DNA from: Leclercia sp. S52
Lineage (GTDB): Bacteria; Pseudomonadota; Gammaproteobacteria; Enterobacterales; Enterobacteriaceae
Assembly: GCF_039727615.1 (NCBI RefSeq)
Contig: NZ_CP152474.1
Location: 1,178,001 to 1,242,000 of the forward strand
DNA: 64,000 nucleotides
Direction of reading: 5' to 3'
This document shows, one piece after another, positions 1-9,354 of the stretch. Each line of letters opens with the position of its first letter. Position 1 is the first letter of the stretch. Below the pieces are notes generated by a model, which made no database searches, had not been told where the DNA came from, and saw only the letters and a program-made list of their open reading frames with translations. The position numbers were made by a program, and so were the translations under genes.

Positions 1-1029
1 AAAAACGAGAAAATTGCGTGGAAAATGTCGGCGGCGAAGGATAACCCGGTGACCAACATCTACCACAACACCGGCGTGGATGCGCCGCCGAGCACCAACT
101 CCAATGGCGCAGGCGGCAACTACAGCGATCCGCTGACCAGCGGCCGTACCCGCACCCAGGGCTGGCTGCTGAGCGACACCCTCGGCGTGCTGGATGACAA
201 ACTGCTGTTCACCGTCGGGGCCCGTCATCAGAAGGTGGTGATCCGCGGCTATAACAAAGTGACCGGGATGGAAAACGCCGGCGACAGCTTCGACGGCGAC
301 CGCTGGATGCCGACCTATGGCGTGGTCTACAAGCCGTGGAACGAGATCTCACTGTATGCCAACCACACCGAGGCGCTGCAGCCGGGTAAAACCGCGCCTA
401 ACACCGCCACCAACTATGGGCAGAGCACCGGCATCGTCCACTCTAAGCAGAACGAAGTGGGCGTGAAGGCCGATTTCGGTCGCGTCGGCGGCTCGCTGGC
501 GCTGTTTGAGATCAAAATGCCGTCCGCCATTCTCGACAGCCAGACCAAATATTACGGTCTGGATGCCGAACAGCGTAACCGCGGCGTTGAGCTGAACGTC
601 TTTGGCGAGCCGATGCTGGGCCTGCGTCTGAACGCCAGCGCCACCTGGCTGCAGGCGGAGCTGACCAAAACCAACAACGGAGTGAACCAGGGCAACGACG
701 CCATTGGCGTTCCGTCGTTCTACGGCGTGCTGGGCGCGGAGTATGACATCAAGCCCGTCGACGGCCTGACCGCCACCGCCCGCGTGAACCACTCCGGTTC
801 TCAGTATGCGGATCTGGCCAACAGCAAAAAGCTGGACAGCTACACCACCCTGGATCTGGGCATGCGTTACCGCTTCGCGGTCAACAATGACCAGAATCAG
901 ATGACCGTTCGCGCCGGAATTGAAAACGTCACCGACGAGAACTACTGGTCAAGCGTGGACGACGGCGGCACCTACCTGTTCCAGGGTGAGCCGCGCACCT
1001 TTAAGGTCTCCGTCGGCTACGAGTTCTGA
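1..1029 (+). CDS. TonB-dependent siderophore receptor, C-terminal part (5' end outside window)
   Basis: The frame is open from base 1, so the gene starts before the window; about 342 residues of the outer-membrane beta-barrel remain. The repeated amphipathic strands, the late motif GIENVTDENYWSS and the terminal aromatic residue (GYEF) are typical of TonB-dependent receptors, which import ferric siderophores using TonB/ExbBD energy. The plug and TonB box are not visible. The barrel resembles ferrichrome-type (FcuA/FhuE-like) receptors, but I cannot assign the ligand. It lies 119 bases before a PhoX-type phosphatase on the same strand. Confidence 0.85.
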   Translation, partial: KNEKIAWKMSAAKDNPVTNIYHNTGVDAPPSTNSNGAGGNYSDPLTSGRTRTQGWLLSDTLGVLDDKLLFTVGARHQKVVIRGYNKVTGMENAGDSFDGDRWMPTYGVVYKPWNEISLYANHTEALQPGKTAPNTATNYGQSTGIVHSKQNEVGVKADFGRVGGSLALFEIKMPSAILDSQTKYYGLDAEQRNRGVELNVFGEPMLGLRLNASATWLQAELTKTNNGVNQGNDAIGVPSFYGVLGAEYDIKPVDGLTATARVNHSGSQYADLANSKKLDSYTTLDLGMRYRFAVNNDQNQMTVRAGIENVTDENYWSSVDDGGTYLFQGEPRTFKVSVGYEF

Positions 1030-1148
1030 GTTCGACCCTCGTTATCGGGGCAGGGATGCCCCACCTTCCGACTGTTATAAAAATGTAATCAATTGTTCTT
1101 ATAGTGTTCCCACTTTGTCATTTCTTAGCCTAAAGAAAGGAAGCCATC

Positions 1149-3123
1149 GTGGGTAAACCTCTTAAGTCCGTATTCAAAAAAGAACATCGCGACGATGTCA
1201 GCAATCCCAGCGCTAACCCGGTATTTTCCAGCGTGGCGGAGATGTTCCTCTCCCGCCGCCGTTTCCTGCAGATGGGTGCCGTTGCCGGTGCCGCCGCCTC
1301 TTTCCCTTTTTTACTCAAACCTGAAAACGCCCTGGCCGCGGTTTCCCAGCCGTCAGCCCTGAGCAAAGCGGTCGCGCTCGGCTTTACCAGCATTCCGGTC
1401 TCAACGGAGGATACGGTCAGGGTGCCCGAGGGCTACATCGCGCGGCCTTTCTACCGCTGGGGTGACGCCACCGGCATCAAGGGGAATATGCCGGCATTCA
1501 AATATGACGCCAGCAACACGGCAGACGAGCAGGCGGCGCAGGCGGGCATGCACCATGACGGCATGGCGTGGTTTAGCCTGCCGCAAGGGGAGAATAATCC
1601 CGGCCACGGTCTGCTGGCGATGAACCACGAATATATCGACAACGGCATGCTCTTTAGCGACGGCACCGCCAGCTGGAGCCTGGACAAGGCGCGTAAAGGC
1701 CAGAACGCCATGGGCGTGTCGATTATCGAAGTGAAAAAGAACGGCAGCGACTGGGAAGTGGTGCGCCCCTCCGGCTTTGCCCGCCGCATCACGGTGAACA
1801 CCCCGATGCAACTCACCGGCCCGTCGCGTCAGCAGACGTTAATGAAAACCGCCGCCGATCCTCAGGGCGAGCGGGTGCTCGGCACCATGCAAAACTGCGC
1901 CAACGGTTATACCCCCCTGGGGAACCTACCTCACCTGCGAAGAGAACTGGTCGGATATTTTCGTCAAGAAAGGCGAGCGTAACGCGCTGGAAAAGCGCTA
2001 CGGCATCAGCGATAGCGATGAGTCCTACCGCTGGAGCGAAGTGGACGACAGGTTCAGCGTGGATAAAACGCCTAACGAGCCGAATCGCTTTGGCTGGGTG
2101 GTCGAGATCGATCCCTACAATCCCGACTCCACGCCGCGCAAACACACCGCGCTGGGGCGCTTCAAGCATGAAGGCGCCGCCGTCACCCTGGCAGCCGATA
2201 AGCGCGTGGTCACCTATATGGGCGACGACCAGAAGTTTGAGTACATCTACAAATTTGTTTCCGACAATAAATACAGTCCGGCGGATCGCGAAGCCAACCT
2301 GCAGCTGCTGACCGCCGGCACGCTCTACGTCGCCAGATTCAACGACGACGGCTCCGGCGAGTGGCTGCCGCTGGTGTTTGGCCAGAACGGCCTGGATAAA
2401 AGCAACGGGTTCGAAAGCCAGGGCGATCTGCTGATTAAAACCCGTCTGGCGGCGGATGCCGTGGGGGCGACGAAGATGGATCGTCCGGAGTGGATTGCGG
2501 TCGATCCGCATAACGGCGGCAGCGTTTACTGCACCCTGACCAACAACAGCGATCGCGGCAAAGAGGGCAAAGCGCCGGTGGATGCCGCCAACCCGCGGGC
2601 AAACAACGCGTTCGGCCACATTATGCACTGGCACGAAGAGGGCGGCGATCCTGCCGCGTTACGCTTCAAGTGGGACATCCTGGTGCTGGCCGGGCGAACG
2701 GACACCGCGGATGAAAAGGCGAAGGGAAGCATGAAGGGCGCCGAATTTGGCAGCCCGGACGGCCTGTCGTTTGACCATCAGGGCGTGCTCTGGATCCAGA
2801 CCGACGTCTCCTCGAGCACCATTAACAAGAAAGCGTATGAGGGGATGGGCAATAACCAGATGGTGGCAACCATTCCGGGCACCAACGAGTATCGCCGCTT
2901 CCTGACGGGCCCGCGCGGGTGCGAAATCACCGGCATTGCGTTCACCCCGGACAACCGCACGCTGTTTATTAATATTCAGCATCCTGGCGAGGGCGGGGAT
3001 GACATTACCGACCCGGCAAACCCGCGCGCCGTTTCTAACTGGCCGGACAACAATCCGCAGGGACGTCCCCGCGCCTCGACGGTGGTCATCACCAGAGCGG
3101 ACGGCGGCATTATCGGTTCGTGA
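1149..3123 (+). pseudogene. PhoX-family (DUF839) alkaline phosphatase, frameshifted
   Basis: PhoX-family proteins are monomeric phosphatases, Ca2+/Fe dependent in known members, exported folded to the periplasm. The GTG start at 1149 follows an AAGGAA ribosome site. A Tat signal, SRRRFLQM followed by a hydrophobic stretch ending ALA, lies around residues 34-63. The frame is lost at a run of six Cs (1912-1917). With five Cs the protein reads on as GYTPWGTYLTCEENWSD and stops at 3121-3123, giving about 657 residues, normal for PhoX. As written it splits into 1149-1982 and a fragment in another frame. The extra C is more likely a sequencing error than a mutation (see findings). Confidence 0.85.
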
Positions 3124-3131
3124 TCGCCTCC

Positions 3132-3160
3132 CGCCGGGCAGCAACCGTTGCCCGGCGTTT
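3132..3160 (+). terminator. Rho-independent-type hairpin after the PhoX gene
   Basis: A perfect nine-base stem (CGCCGGGCA / TGCCCGGCG) with an eight-base loop is followed by TTT. It sits nine bases after the stop codon and before pheP. Confidence 0.6.
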
Positions 3161-3226
3161 AACTTGCTCCCGTCTGCCTGAAGTGTTAAAAGGTGCCCCT
3201 TCCATAAAAAGAGACAGGGCCAGGCC

Positions 3227-4615
3227 GTGAGAAACGCCTCATCCGCTTCAGATAAAAGTGTTGCTGAAGCCGCGTCGGAACAGACACCGACGCTCCACCG
3301 TGGTTTACAGAACCGCCATATTCAACTTATCGCTCTCGGTGGCGCTATCGGCACCGGGCTGTTCCTCGGCATAGGCCCCGCCATTCAGATGGCCGGCCCC
3401 GCGGTGCTGCTGGGTTATGCCATCGCGGGTATTATCGCTTTTCTGATCATGCGCCAGCTCGGCGAGATGGTGGTGGAAGAGCCGGTCTCCGGCTCCTTTG
3501 CCCATTTTGCCTACAAATACTGGGGCCCGTTTGCTGGCTTCCTCTCCGGCTGGAACTACTGGGTAATGTTCGTGCTGGTGGGCATGGCGGAGCTGACCGC
3601 CGCGGGCATCTATATGCAGTACTGGCTGCCGGACGTGCCGACCTGGATCTGGGCGGCGGTGTTCTTCATCATCATTAACGCCGTTAACCTGGTGAACGTG
3701 CGCCTGTACGGGGAGACCGAGTTCTGGTTCGCCTTAATCAAGGTACTGGCGATCGTCGGTATGATCGGCTTTGGCCTGTGGCTGCTCTTCTCCGGACACG
3801 GCGGCGAGCGGGCGACCATCGACAACCTCTGGCAGCACGGCGGCTTCCTCGCCACCGGCTGGAAAGGGCTGGTGCTCTCCCTGGCGGTGATCATGTTCTC
3901 CTTTGGCGGGCTGGAGCTGATCGGCATTACCGCCGCCGAAGCCCAGGATCCGCATAAAAGTATCCCGAAAGCGGTCAACCAGGTGGTGTACCGTATTCTG
4001 CTGTTCTATATCGGTTCGCTGGTGGTACTGCTGGCGCTCTATCCGTGGGTGGAAGTGAAGTCCGACAGCAGCCCGTTTGTGATGATTTTCCACGATCTGA
4101 ACAGCAACGTGGTGGCATCGGCGCTCAACTTTGTGATTCTGGTGGCCTCGCTGTCGGTCTATAACAGCGGCGTCTACTCCAACAGCCGGATGCTGTTTGG
4201 CCTCTCGGTGCAGGGCAACGCGCCGAAGTTTTTAACCCGCGTCAGCCGTCGCGGCGTACCGGTCAACTCGCTGCTGCTCTCCGGGGCCATCACCTCGCTG
4301 GTGGTGCTGGTCAACTACCTGCTGCCACACGAAGCCTTTGGCCTGCTGATGGCGCTGGTGGTCGCGACTCTGCTGCTGAACTGGATCATGATCTGCCTGG
4401 CGCACCTGCGTTTCCGCGCGGCGATGCGCCGCAAAGGGCGCGAGACTCAGTTCAAGGCGCTGCTCTACCCGGCGGGGAACTATATCTGTATCGCCTTCCT
4501 GGCGATGATCCTGGTGCTGATGTGCACCATGGACGGCATGCGCACCTCAGCAATCCTGCTCCCGGTTTGGGTCGTGTTCCTGTTTGTGGCGTTTAAGCTC
4601 TCCCGCAAGAAGTAG
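3227..4615 (+). CDS. pheP: Phenylalanine-specific permease PheP
   Basis: Inner-membrane proton-driven transporter for phenylalanine, of the amino acid/polyamine/organocation superfamily. The 462 residues match remembered E. coli PheP over nearly the whole length, including LHRGLQNRHIQLIALGGAIG near the N-terminus and the family motif GTGLFLGIG in the first membrane segment. About twelve membrane helices are visible. The start is GTG at 3227, as in E. coli. In E. coli pheP directly precedes ybdG; here a sugar islet of about 4.5 kb lies between them. The far N-terminus (ASSASDKSVAEAAS) is variable. Confidence 0.97.
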   Translation: MRNASSASDKSVAEAASEQTPTLHRGLQNRHIQLIALGGAIGTGLFLGIGPAIQMAGPAVLLGYAIAGIIAFLIMRQLGEMVVEEPVSGSFAHFAYKYWGPFAGFLSGWNYWVMFVLVGMAELTAAGIYMQYWLPDVPTWIWAAVFFIIINAVNLVNVRLYGETEFWFALIKVLAIVGMIGFGLWLLFSGHGGERATIDNLWQHGGFLATGWKGLVLSLAVIMFSFGGLELIGITAAEAQDPHKSIPKAVNQVVYRILLFYIGSLVVLLALYPWVEVKSDSSPFVMIFHDLNSNVVASALNFVILVASLSVYNSGVYSNSRMLFGLSVQGNAPKFLTRVSRRGVPVNSLLLSGAITSLVVLVNYLLPHEAFGLLMALVVATLLLNWIMICLAHLRFRAAMRRKGRETQFKALLYPAGNYICIAFLAMILVLMCTMDGMRTSAILLPVWVVFLFVAFKLSRKK

Positions 4616-4625
4616 TGCGCCTTTT

Positions 4626-4747
4626 GCCCGGCGGCGCTGCGCTTGCACGGGCCTACAAAACCGTAGGCCGGGTAAGCGAAGCGCCACCCGGCAGAAATGC
4701 GAGCACACAGCAGAACCGTAGGCCGGGTAAGCGCAGCGCCACCCGGC
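4626..4747. repeat. BIME: three REP units
   Basis: Three REP-type palindromes follow pheP. The unit at 4626-4656 (GCCCGGCGGCGCTGCGCTTG...) is in one orientation. The units at 4663-4692 and 4718-4747 (GTAGGCCGGGTAAGCG...CACCCGGC) are in the opposite one. Such elements are dispersed through enterobacterial genomes and can stabilise the 3' end of the upstream mRNA. Confidence 0.85.
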
Positions 4748-4823
4748 ACCTCTCCGCACCCATCCTCATCTTTATCGTGACCCCCCCTCCCACTTCTTAA
4801 TCGATCCGCAGGATCTTTGTTTT

Positions 4824-4867
4824 GTAATCGATTACTTTTCATGTGATACGGTTTTGTAATCGATTAC
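4824..4867. promoter_or_regulatory. Twin palindromic operators, probably for the LacI-family regulator
   Basis: The perfect 12-base palindrome GTAATCGATTAC occurs twice, at 4824-4835 and 4856-4867, with centres 32 bases apart. Each copy is set in the same T-rich flanks (GTTTT before, CTTTT after). A centred CG between A/T-rich arms is typical of LacI/GalR-family sites, and a regulator of that family ends the cluster at 8378-9353. The second copy is 21 bases before the transporter ATG, where a bound repressor would block transcription. The link to the regulator is inferred. Confidence 0.7.
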
Positions 4868-4888
4868 TTTTTAAGGGTGGGGCTGATC

Positions 4889-6127
4889 ATGGTGTCAACA
4901 ACTGAAAGTAGTGGAAAGGTGATAGGGCAGCACCGAATGCTGGTGCCGCGCCTGTCGCTGATGATGTTCCTGCAATTTTTTATCTGGGGTAGCTGGTCGG
5001 TAACCCTCGGTCTGGTGATGACCCAGCACAACATGTCATTGCTGATTGGGGATGCGTTCTCCGCCGGGCCGATTGCCTCAATTCTGTCGCCGTTTGTCCT
5101 CGGCATGCTGGTGGACCGCTTCTTCGCCTCGCAAAAGGTGATGGCGGTAATGCACCTGGCCGGGGCGGCGATCCTGTGGTTCGTGCCGGGTGCCTTAATC
5201 GCGGAAAACGGTGCGCTGCTGATTGGCCTGCTGTTTGGCTACACGCTCTGCTACATGCCGACCCTGGCGTTGACCAACAACATCGCCTTCCACAGCCTGG
5301 CGAACGTCGACAAGACCTTCCCGGTGGTCCGCGTGTTTGGCACCATCGGCTGGATTGTGGCCGGGATCTTTATCGGCGTCACCGGCGTGGCCTCCAGCGT
5401 CACCATCTTCCATGTCGCGGCGGCCAGCTCCGTCCTGCTGGCGCTCTATAGCCTGACCCTGCCACACACGCCGGCTCCGGCCAAAGGGATGCCGGTGAAG
5501 ATGCGCGATCTCTTCTGCGCCGACGCCTTCGCGCTGCTGAAAACCCGTCACTTCTTTATCTTTTGCCTGTGCGCGATGCTGATCTCGGTCCCGCTGGGCA
5601 CCTACTACGCCTACACCGCCTCCTATCTGGCGGATGCGGGTATTGCCGACGTCAGTACCGCCATGTCCTTCGGCCAGATGTCCGAAATCTTCTTCATGCT
5701 GGTGATCCCGCTGCTGTTCCGCCGCCTGGGCGTGAAGTACATGTTGCTGATCGGCATGCTGGCGTGGTTCGTGCGTTATGCGATGTTTGCCCTCGGCGTA
5801 AGCGAAGAGGGGCGTTTCCTGCTGTACCTCGGCATCCTGCTGCACGGCGTCTGCTATGACTTCTTCTTTGTGGTGGGCTTTATCTACACCGACCGCGTGG
5901 CGGGCGACAAGGTAAAAGGCCAGGCGCAGAGCATGATCGTGATGTTCACTTACGGTATCGGCATGCTGCTGGGCTCGCAGATTTCCGGCGCGCTCTACAA
6001 CCGTCTGGTGGCCGGGCAACCCGTGCCCGAGGCGTGGGTAACATTCTGGTGGATCCCGGCGGTGGCTGCTGCTGTGATTGCACTCGTTTTCCTTGTCTCG
6101 TTCAAATATGAAGATGACAAGGCGTAA
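4889..6127 (+). CDS. Nucleoside:H+ symporter (NHS/NupG) family MFS sugar transporter
   Basis: Inner-membrane MFS permease of about 412 residues with roughly twelve hydrophobic segments. It resembles the NupG/XapB/YegT family, for example FLQFFIWGSWSVTLG in the first helix. I chose ATG 4889 over the upstream GTG at 4877 because GGGTGGGG lies just before it. It is the first gene of an islet that continues with an isomerase and an oxidoreductase, so the substrate is more likely a sugar, polyol or glycoside than a nucleoside. It follows two copies of a palindromic operator. Confidence 0.85.
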   Translation: MVSTTESSGKVIGQHRMLVPRLSLMMFLQFFIWGSWSVTLGLVMTQHNMSLLIGDAFSAGPIASILSPFVLGMLVDRFFASQKVMAVMHLAGAAILWFVPGALIAENGALLIGLLFGYTLCYMPTLALTNNIAFHSLANVDKTFPVVRVFGTIGWIVAGIFIGVTGVASSVTIFHVAAASSVLLALYSLTLPHTPAPAKGMPVKMRDLFCADAFALLKTRHFFIFCLCAMLISVPLGTYYAYTASYLADAGIADVSTAMSFGQMSEIFFMLVIPLLFRRLGVKYMLLIGMLAWFVRYAMFALGVSEEGRFLLYLGILLHGVCYDFFFVVGFIYTDRVAGDKVKGQAQSMIVMFTYGIGMLLGSQISGALYNRLVAGQPVPEAWVTFWWIPAVAAAVIALVFLVSFKYEDDKA

Positions 6128-6141
6128 TTTCTGGAGGTGGT

Positions 6142-7167
6142 ATGAGGACGATTAAAGGCCCGGGAATTTTTCTGTCGCAGTTTATCGGCGGGCAACCGCC
6201 GTTTAACACCCTCGACGGGCTGGCAGGCTGGGCAGCGGAAAAGGGCTACAAAGCGCTGCAAATTCCCTGCAATCATAAGGCAATTTTTGACGTGGAGCTG
6301 GCGGCAGAGAGCCAGACCTACTGCGACGAAATTAGCGGTAAGCTGGCGAATCACGGGCTGGTCATCAGCGAGCTCTCCACCCATCTGGAGGGGCAGCTGA
6401 TCGCCGTTAACCCGGCGTACGACGAGGCGTTCGATAACTTCGCTCCGCAGGCGGTGCGCGGCAACGCGGCCGCCCGCCAGGCGTGGGCTACCGATATCGT
6501 CACAAAGGCGGCGGTGGCCTCGGCCCGGCTCGGGTTAACCGCCCACGCTACCTTCTCGGGATCGCTGGCCTGGCCGTTTATGTACCCCTGGCCGCCGCAT
6601 AACGAGGCGCGTTTCCAGGAGGCGTTCAGCGAGCTGGCCCGCCGCTGGCGGCCGATTCTGGATGCCTTCGACGAGCAGGGGGTGAACCTCTGCTATGAGA
6701 TCCATCCGGGTGAAGATCTGCACGATGGCGTCACCTTCGAGCGTTTTCTGGCGCTGGTGGACAACCATCCGCGCTGCAATATTCTCTACGATCCAAGCCA
6801 CCTGCTGTTACAGCAGATGGATTACCTGACCTTTATCGACCACTACCACACCCGCATCAAGGCGTTTCACGTCAAGGATGCCGAGTACCGCCCGAACGGG
6901 CGCAGCGGGGTGTATGGCGGGTATCAGAGCTGGATCAACCGCGCCGGGCGCTTCCGCTCCCCGGGCGACGGGCAGATCGACTTTAAGGGTATTTTCAGCA
7001 AGCTGACCCAGTACGACTATGACGGCTGGGCGGTGCTGGAGTGGGAATGTTGCCTGAAAGACGGCGACACCGGGGCGCGGGAAGGGCGCGAGTTTATCTC
7101 CCGCCATATTATTCCGGTTTCCGATCGGGCGTTTGACGATTTCGCCGCGGGAGAACTTCATGATTAA
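6142..7167 (+). CDS. Sugar phosphate isomerase/epimerase family protein (TIM barrel)
   Basis: A 341-residue protein of the xylose-isomerase-like TIM-barrel superfamily (AP endonuclease 2 fold). Metal-ligand type motifs are visible: CYEIHPGE (Glu/His), NILYDPSHL (Asp/His), IKAFHVKDAEY and the late VLEWECC. Family members isomerise or epimerise sugars and keto-sugars, like YcjR acting on 3-keto-hexoses. The ATG follows a strong GGAGGTGG site 14 bases after the transporter stop, and the 3' end overlaps the next gene by eight bases (ATGATTAA), so translation is coupled. The exact substrate is unknown. Confidence 0.85.
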   Translation: MRTIKGPGIFLSQFIGGQPPFNTLDGLAGWAAEKGYKALQIPCNHKAIFDVELAAESQTYCDEISGKLANHGLVISELSTHLEGQLIAVNPAYDEAFDNFAPQAVRGNAAARQAWATDIVTKAAVASARLGLTAHATFSGSLAWPFMYPWPPHNEARFQEAFSELARRWRPILDAFDEQGVNLCYEIHPGEDLHDGVTFERFLALVDNHPRCNILYDPSHLLLQQMDYLTFIDHYHTRIKAFHVKDAEYRPNGRSGVYGGYQSWINRAGRFRSPGDGQIDFKGIFSKLTQYDYDGWAVLEWECCLKDGDTGAREGREFISRHIIPVSDRAFDDFAAGELHD

Positions 7168-8302
7168 CGTCGGCATTATCGGCAGCGGTTTTATCGGCCC
7201 GGCGCACATCGAAGCCCTGCGCCGTCTCGGCTTTGTGCAGGTCGTCGCCCTGTGTGACGGCTCGCTGGCCCAGGCGCAGGAGAAAGCCCGGGCGCTGAAC
7301 ATTCCCCACGCTTACGGCAGCGTGGACGAACTGCTGGCGCACCCGGGTCTACACGTGGTGCACAACTGCACGCCCAACCATCTGCATGCTGAGATCAACC
7401 GCCAGATCCTGCGCGCCGGAAAGCATGTCTTCTCTGAAAAACCGCTGTGCATGACCCCGGACGAGGCGCGGGAGCTGGTGGCCCTGGCGGAGCAGGCGGG
7501 GGTGGTGCACGGTGTGAGCTTTGTCTATCGCCAGTTTGCGATGGTGCGCCAGGCGGCGAGCATGGTGGAAGCCGGCTCGCTCGGACGGCTGTTTGCCGCC
7601 CACGGTAGCTATCTGCAGGACTGGATGCTGCTGGAAACCGACTACAACTGGCGGGTCGACGCGACGCTCGGCGGGGCATCCCGGGCAGTAGCGGATATCG
7701 GTTCCCACTGGTGCGACACTATCCAGTTCCTGACCGGGCGGCGCATCACCGGGGTGATGGCCGATCTGTCGATAGTCTGGCCGACCCGCAAGGCCAACAT
7801 GGCCGGGAACCAGACCTTCAGCCAGGCGGGCGACGCGGTTTATGAAGATAAACCCGTCACCACCGAGGATTTTGGCTCGGTGCTGTTCCGCTTCGACGAT
7901 GGCAGCAAAGGCAGCTTTACCGTCTCGCAGGTGAGCGCCGGGCGCAAAAACCGCCTCAGCCTTGAGGTCAACGGCAGCGAAGGCTCGGTGGCCTGGGATC
8001 AGGAGGTGCCCCAGCAGCTGTGGGTCGGCCATCGCGCACAGGCCAATCAGATCCTGACGGACGATCCTTGCCTGATGAACCGCGACGTGGCCGACAGCGC
8101 CCACTTCCCGGGCGGCCACATCGAGGGCTGGCCGGACGCCTTTAAGAACATGATGGCGCAGTTTTATCGCGCGGTGCAGGCGGGGGCCATGCCGGAAAAA
8201 CCGCTGTTTGCCACCTTCCATGACGGGGCGAACGTGATGTATATCATTGACGCGATAGTGAAAAGCCATCAGCAGCAGCGCTGGGTCAGCGTCGCGCAGT
8301 AA
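7160..8302 (+). CDS. Gfo/Idh/MocA-family NAD(P)-dependent sugar oxidoreductase
   Basis: The protein has about 380 residues. The N-terminal Rossmann fold starts at once with VGIIGSGFIGPAHIEAL (GxGxxG type). The family signature SEKPLCMTP (the EKP motif) lies near residue 95, and the C-terminal half is the usual alpha/beta sheet domain. Members oxidise ring or chain hydroxyls of sugars, inositols and glycosides. The start at 7160 lies inside the end of the isomerase gene. Together with the isomerase and the NHS transporter it suggests oxidation of an imported sugar or glycoside, perhaps via a 3-keto intermediate. Confidence 0.87.
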   Translation: MINVGIIGSGFIGPAHIEALRRLGFVQVVALCDGSLAQAQEKARALNIPHAYGSVDELLAHPGLHVVHNCTPNHLHAEINRQILRAGKHVFSEKPLCMTPDEARELVALAEQAGVVHGVSFVYRQFAMVRQAASMVEAGSLGRLFAAHGSYLQDWMLLETDYNWRVDATLGGASRAVADIGSHWCDTIQFLTGRRITGVMADLSIVWPTRKANMAGNQTFSQAGDAVYEDKPVTTEDFGSVLFRFDDGSKGSFTVSQVSAGRKNRLSLEVNGSEGSVAWDQEVPQQLWVGHRAQANQILTDDPCLMNRDVADSAHFPGGHIEGWPDAFKNMMAQFYRAVQAGAMPEKPLFATFHDGANVMYIIDAIVKSHQQQRWVSVAQ

Positions 8303-8306
8303 CCGC

Positions 8307-8330
8307 TTGCCCGGTACGCCGGGCAACGAA
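8307..8330 (+). terminator. Hairpin after the oxidoreductase gene
   Basis: A perfect eight-base stem (TTGCCCGG / CCGGGCAA) with the tetraloop TACG lies four bases after the stop, followed by an A/T-rich tail. It may separate the three-gene operon from the regulator gene 50 bases further on. Confidence 0.5.
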
Positions 8331-8377
8331 TTTATGGTAGCCTGCTGCTAACGCTAACTGCAGGATCACTCGTCGCT

Positions 8378-9353
8378 ATGTCAATTCAGAAAATCGCCCA
8401 ACTGGCGGGCGTCTCGGTGGCGACGGTATCGCGCGTGCTGAATAACAGCGATACCGTCAAAGCCAAAAACCGCGATCGCGTCTTGCAGGCGATTAAAGAG
8501 GCGAACTACCAGCCCAATCTTCTCGCTCGTCAGCTGCGCACCTCGCGCAGCTATATGATCCTGGTGATGGTCTCCAACATCGCCAACCCGTTCTGCGCCG
8601 AGGTGGTGAAGGGCATCGAGGAGCAGGCAGAGAAAAACGGCTACCGCATTCTGCTGTGCAACTCCGGCTCCGATATTGAACGCTCCCGCTCGGGGCTGAG
8701 CCTGCTGACCGGCAAAATGGTCGACGGCATTATCACCATGGATGCTTTTACCCGTCTCACCGAACTGGCGGCGCTGATTGGCGATGCCCCCCTGGGTGCA
8801 GTGCGCCGAATACGCCGATGCCGGGGCGGTCTCCTGCGTCGGGATCAACGATGTCGACGCCTCCCAGCACGTGGTCAGCCGCCTGGCGGACGGCGGGCGT
8901 CAGCGGATTGCGCTTATCAACCACGATCTGAGCTACAAATATGCCCGCCTGCGCGAGCGCGGGTATAAAAGCGTGCTGCATCTGCGCGATTTAGCCTATC
9001 AGGCGGTGGAGTATGCCAGCGATCTCAGCGCGGCGGCCGGCACGGCGGCGATGAGCAAGCTGCTGGCGGCGGAGACGCGGCCGGATGCGGTATTTGCCGT
9101 CTCCGATACCCTCGCCGCGGGGGCGTTACGCGCTATCGAAAAGGCCGGGCTGCGCGTGCCGCAGGATATCGCCGTGGTGGGCTTCGACGGCACCGAGCTG
9201 TCGGAGATGGTCTCGCTGACCACCATTGAACAGCCGTCGCGGGATATCGGACGCAAGGCGGTCGATCTGCTGCTGAACAGAATCGACAACCCCGACGCCG
9301 CCACCGAGCGGGTGATGATGAACTGGCGCTTTATTTCCCGCGCCAGCACCTGA
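8378..9353 (+). pseudogene. LacI-family transcriptional regulator, frameshifted
   Basis: The N-terminus is a classic LacI helix-turn-helix (IQKIAQLAGVSVATVSRVLN), followed by the hinge and a periplasmic-binding-protein-like sensor domain (residues about 60-324, with VVGFDGTELSEMVSLTTI near the end). A run of six Cs at 8787-8792 breaks the frame. With five Cs the text reads IGDAPWVQCAEYADAG and the gene runs to 9353 as about 324 residues, normal for the family. It probably controls the adjacent sugar operon through the palindromes at 4824-4867. It ends one base before the convergent ybdG. Confidence 0.87.
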
Positions 9354-9354
9354 G

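Noticed and set aside
4626..4747. Possible CRISPR-like array from repeated GC-rich units
   Set aside because: The units are REP palindromes in alternating orientation with unequal spacing; there are no spacers of regular length and no cas genes.
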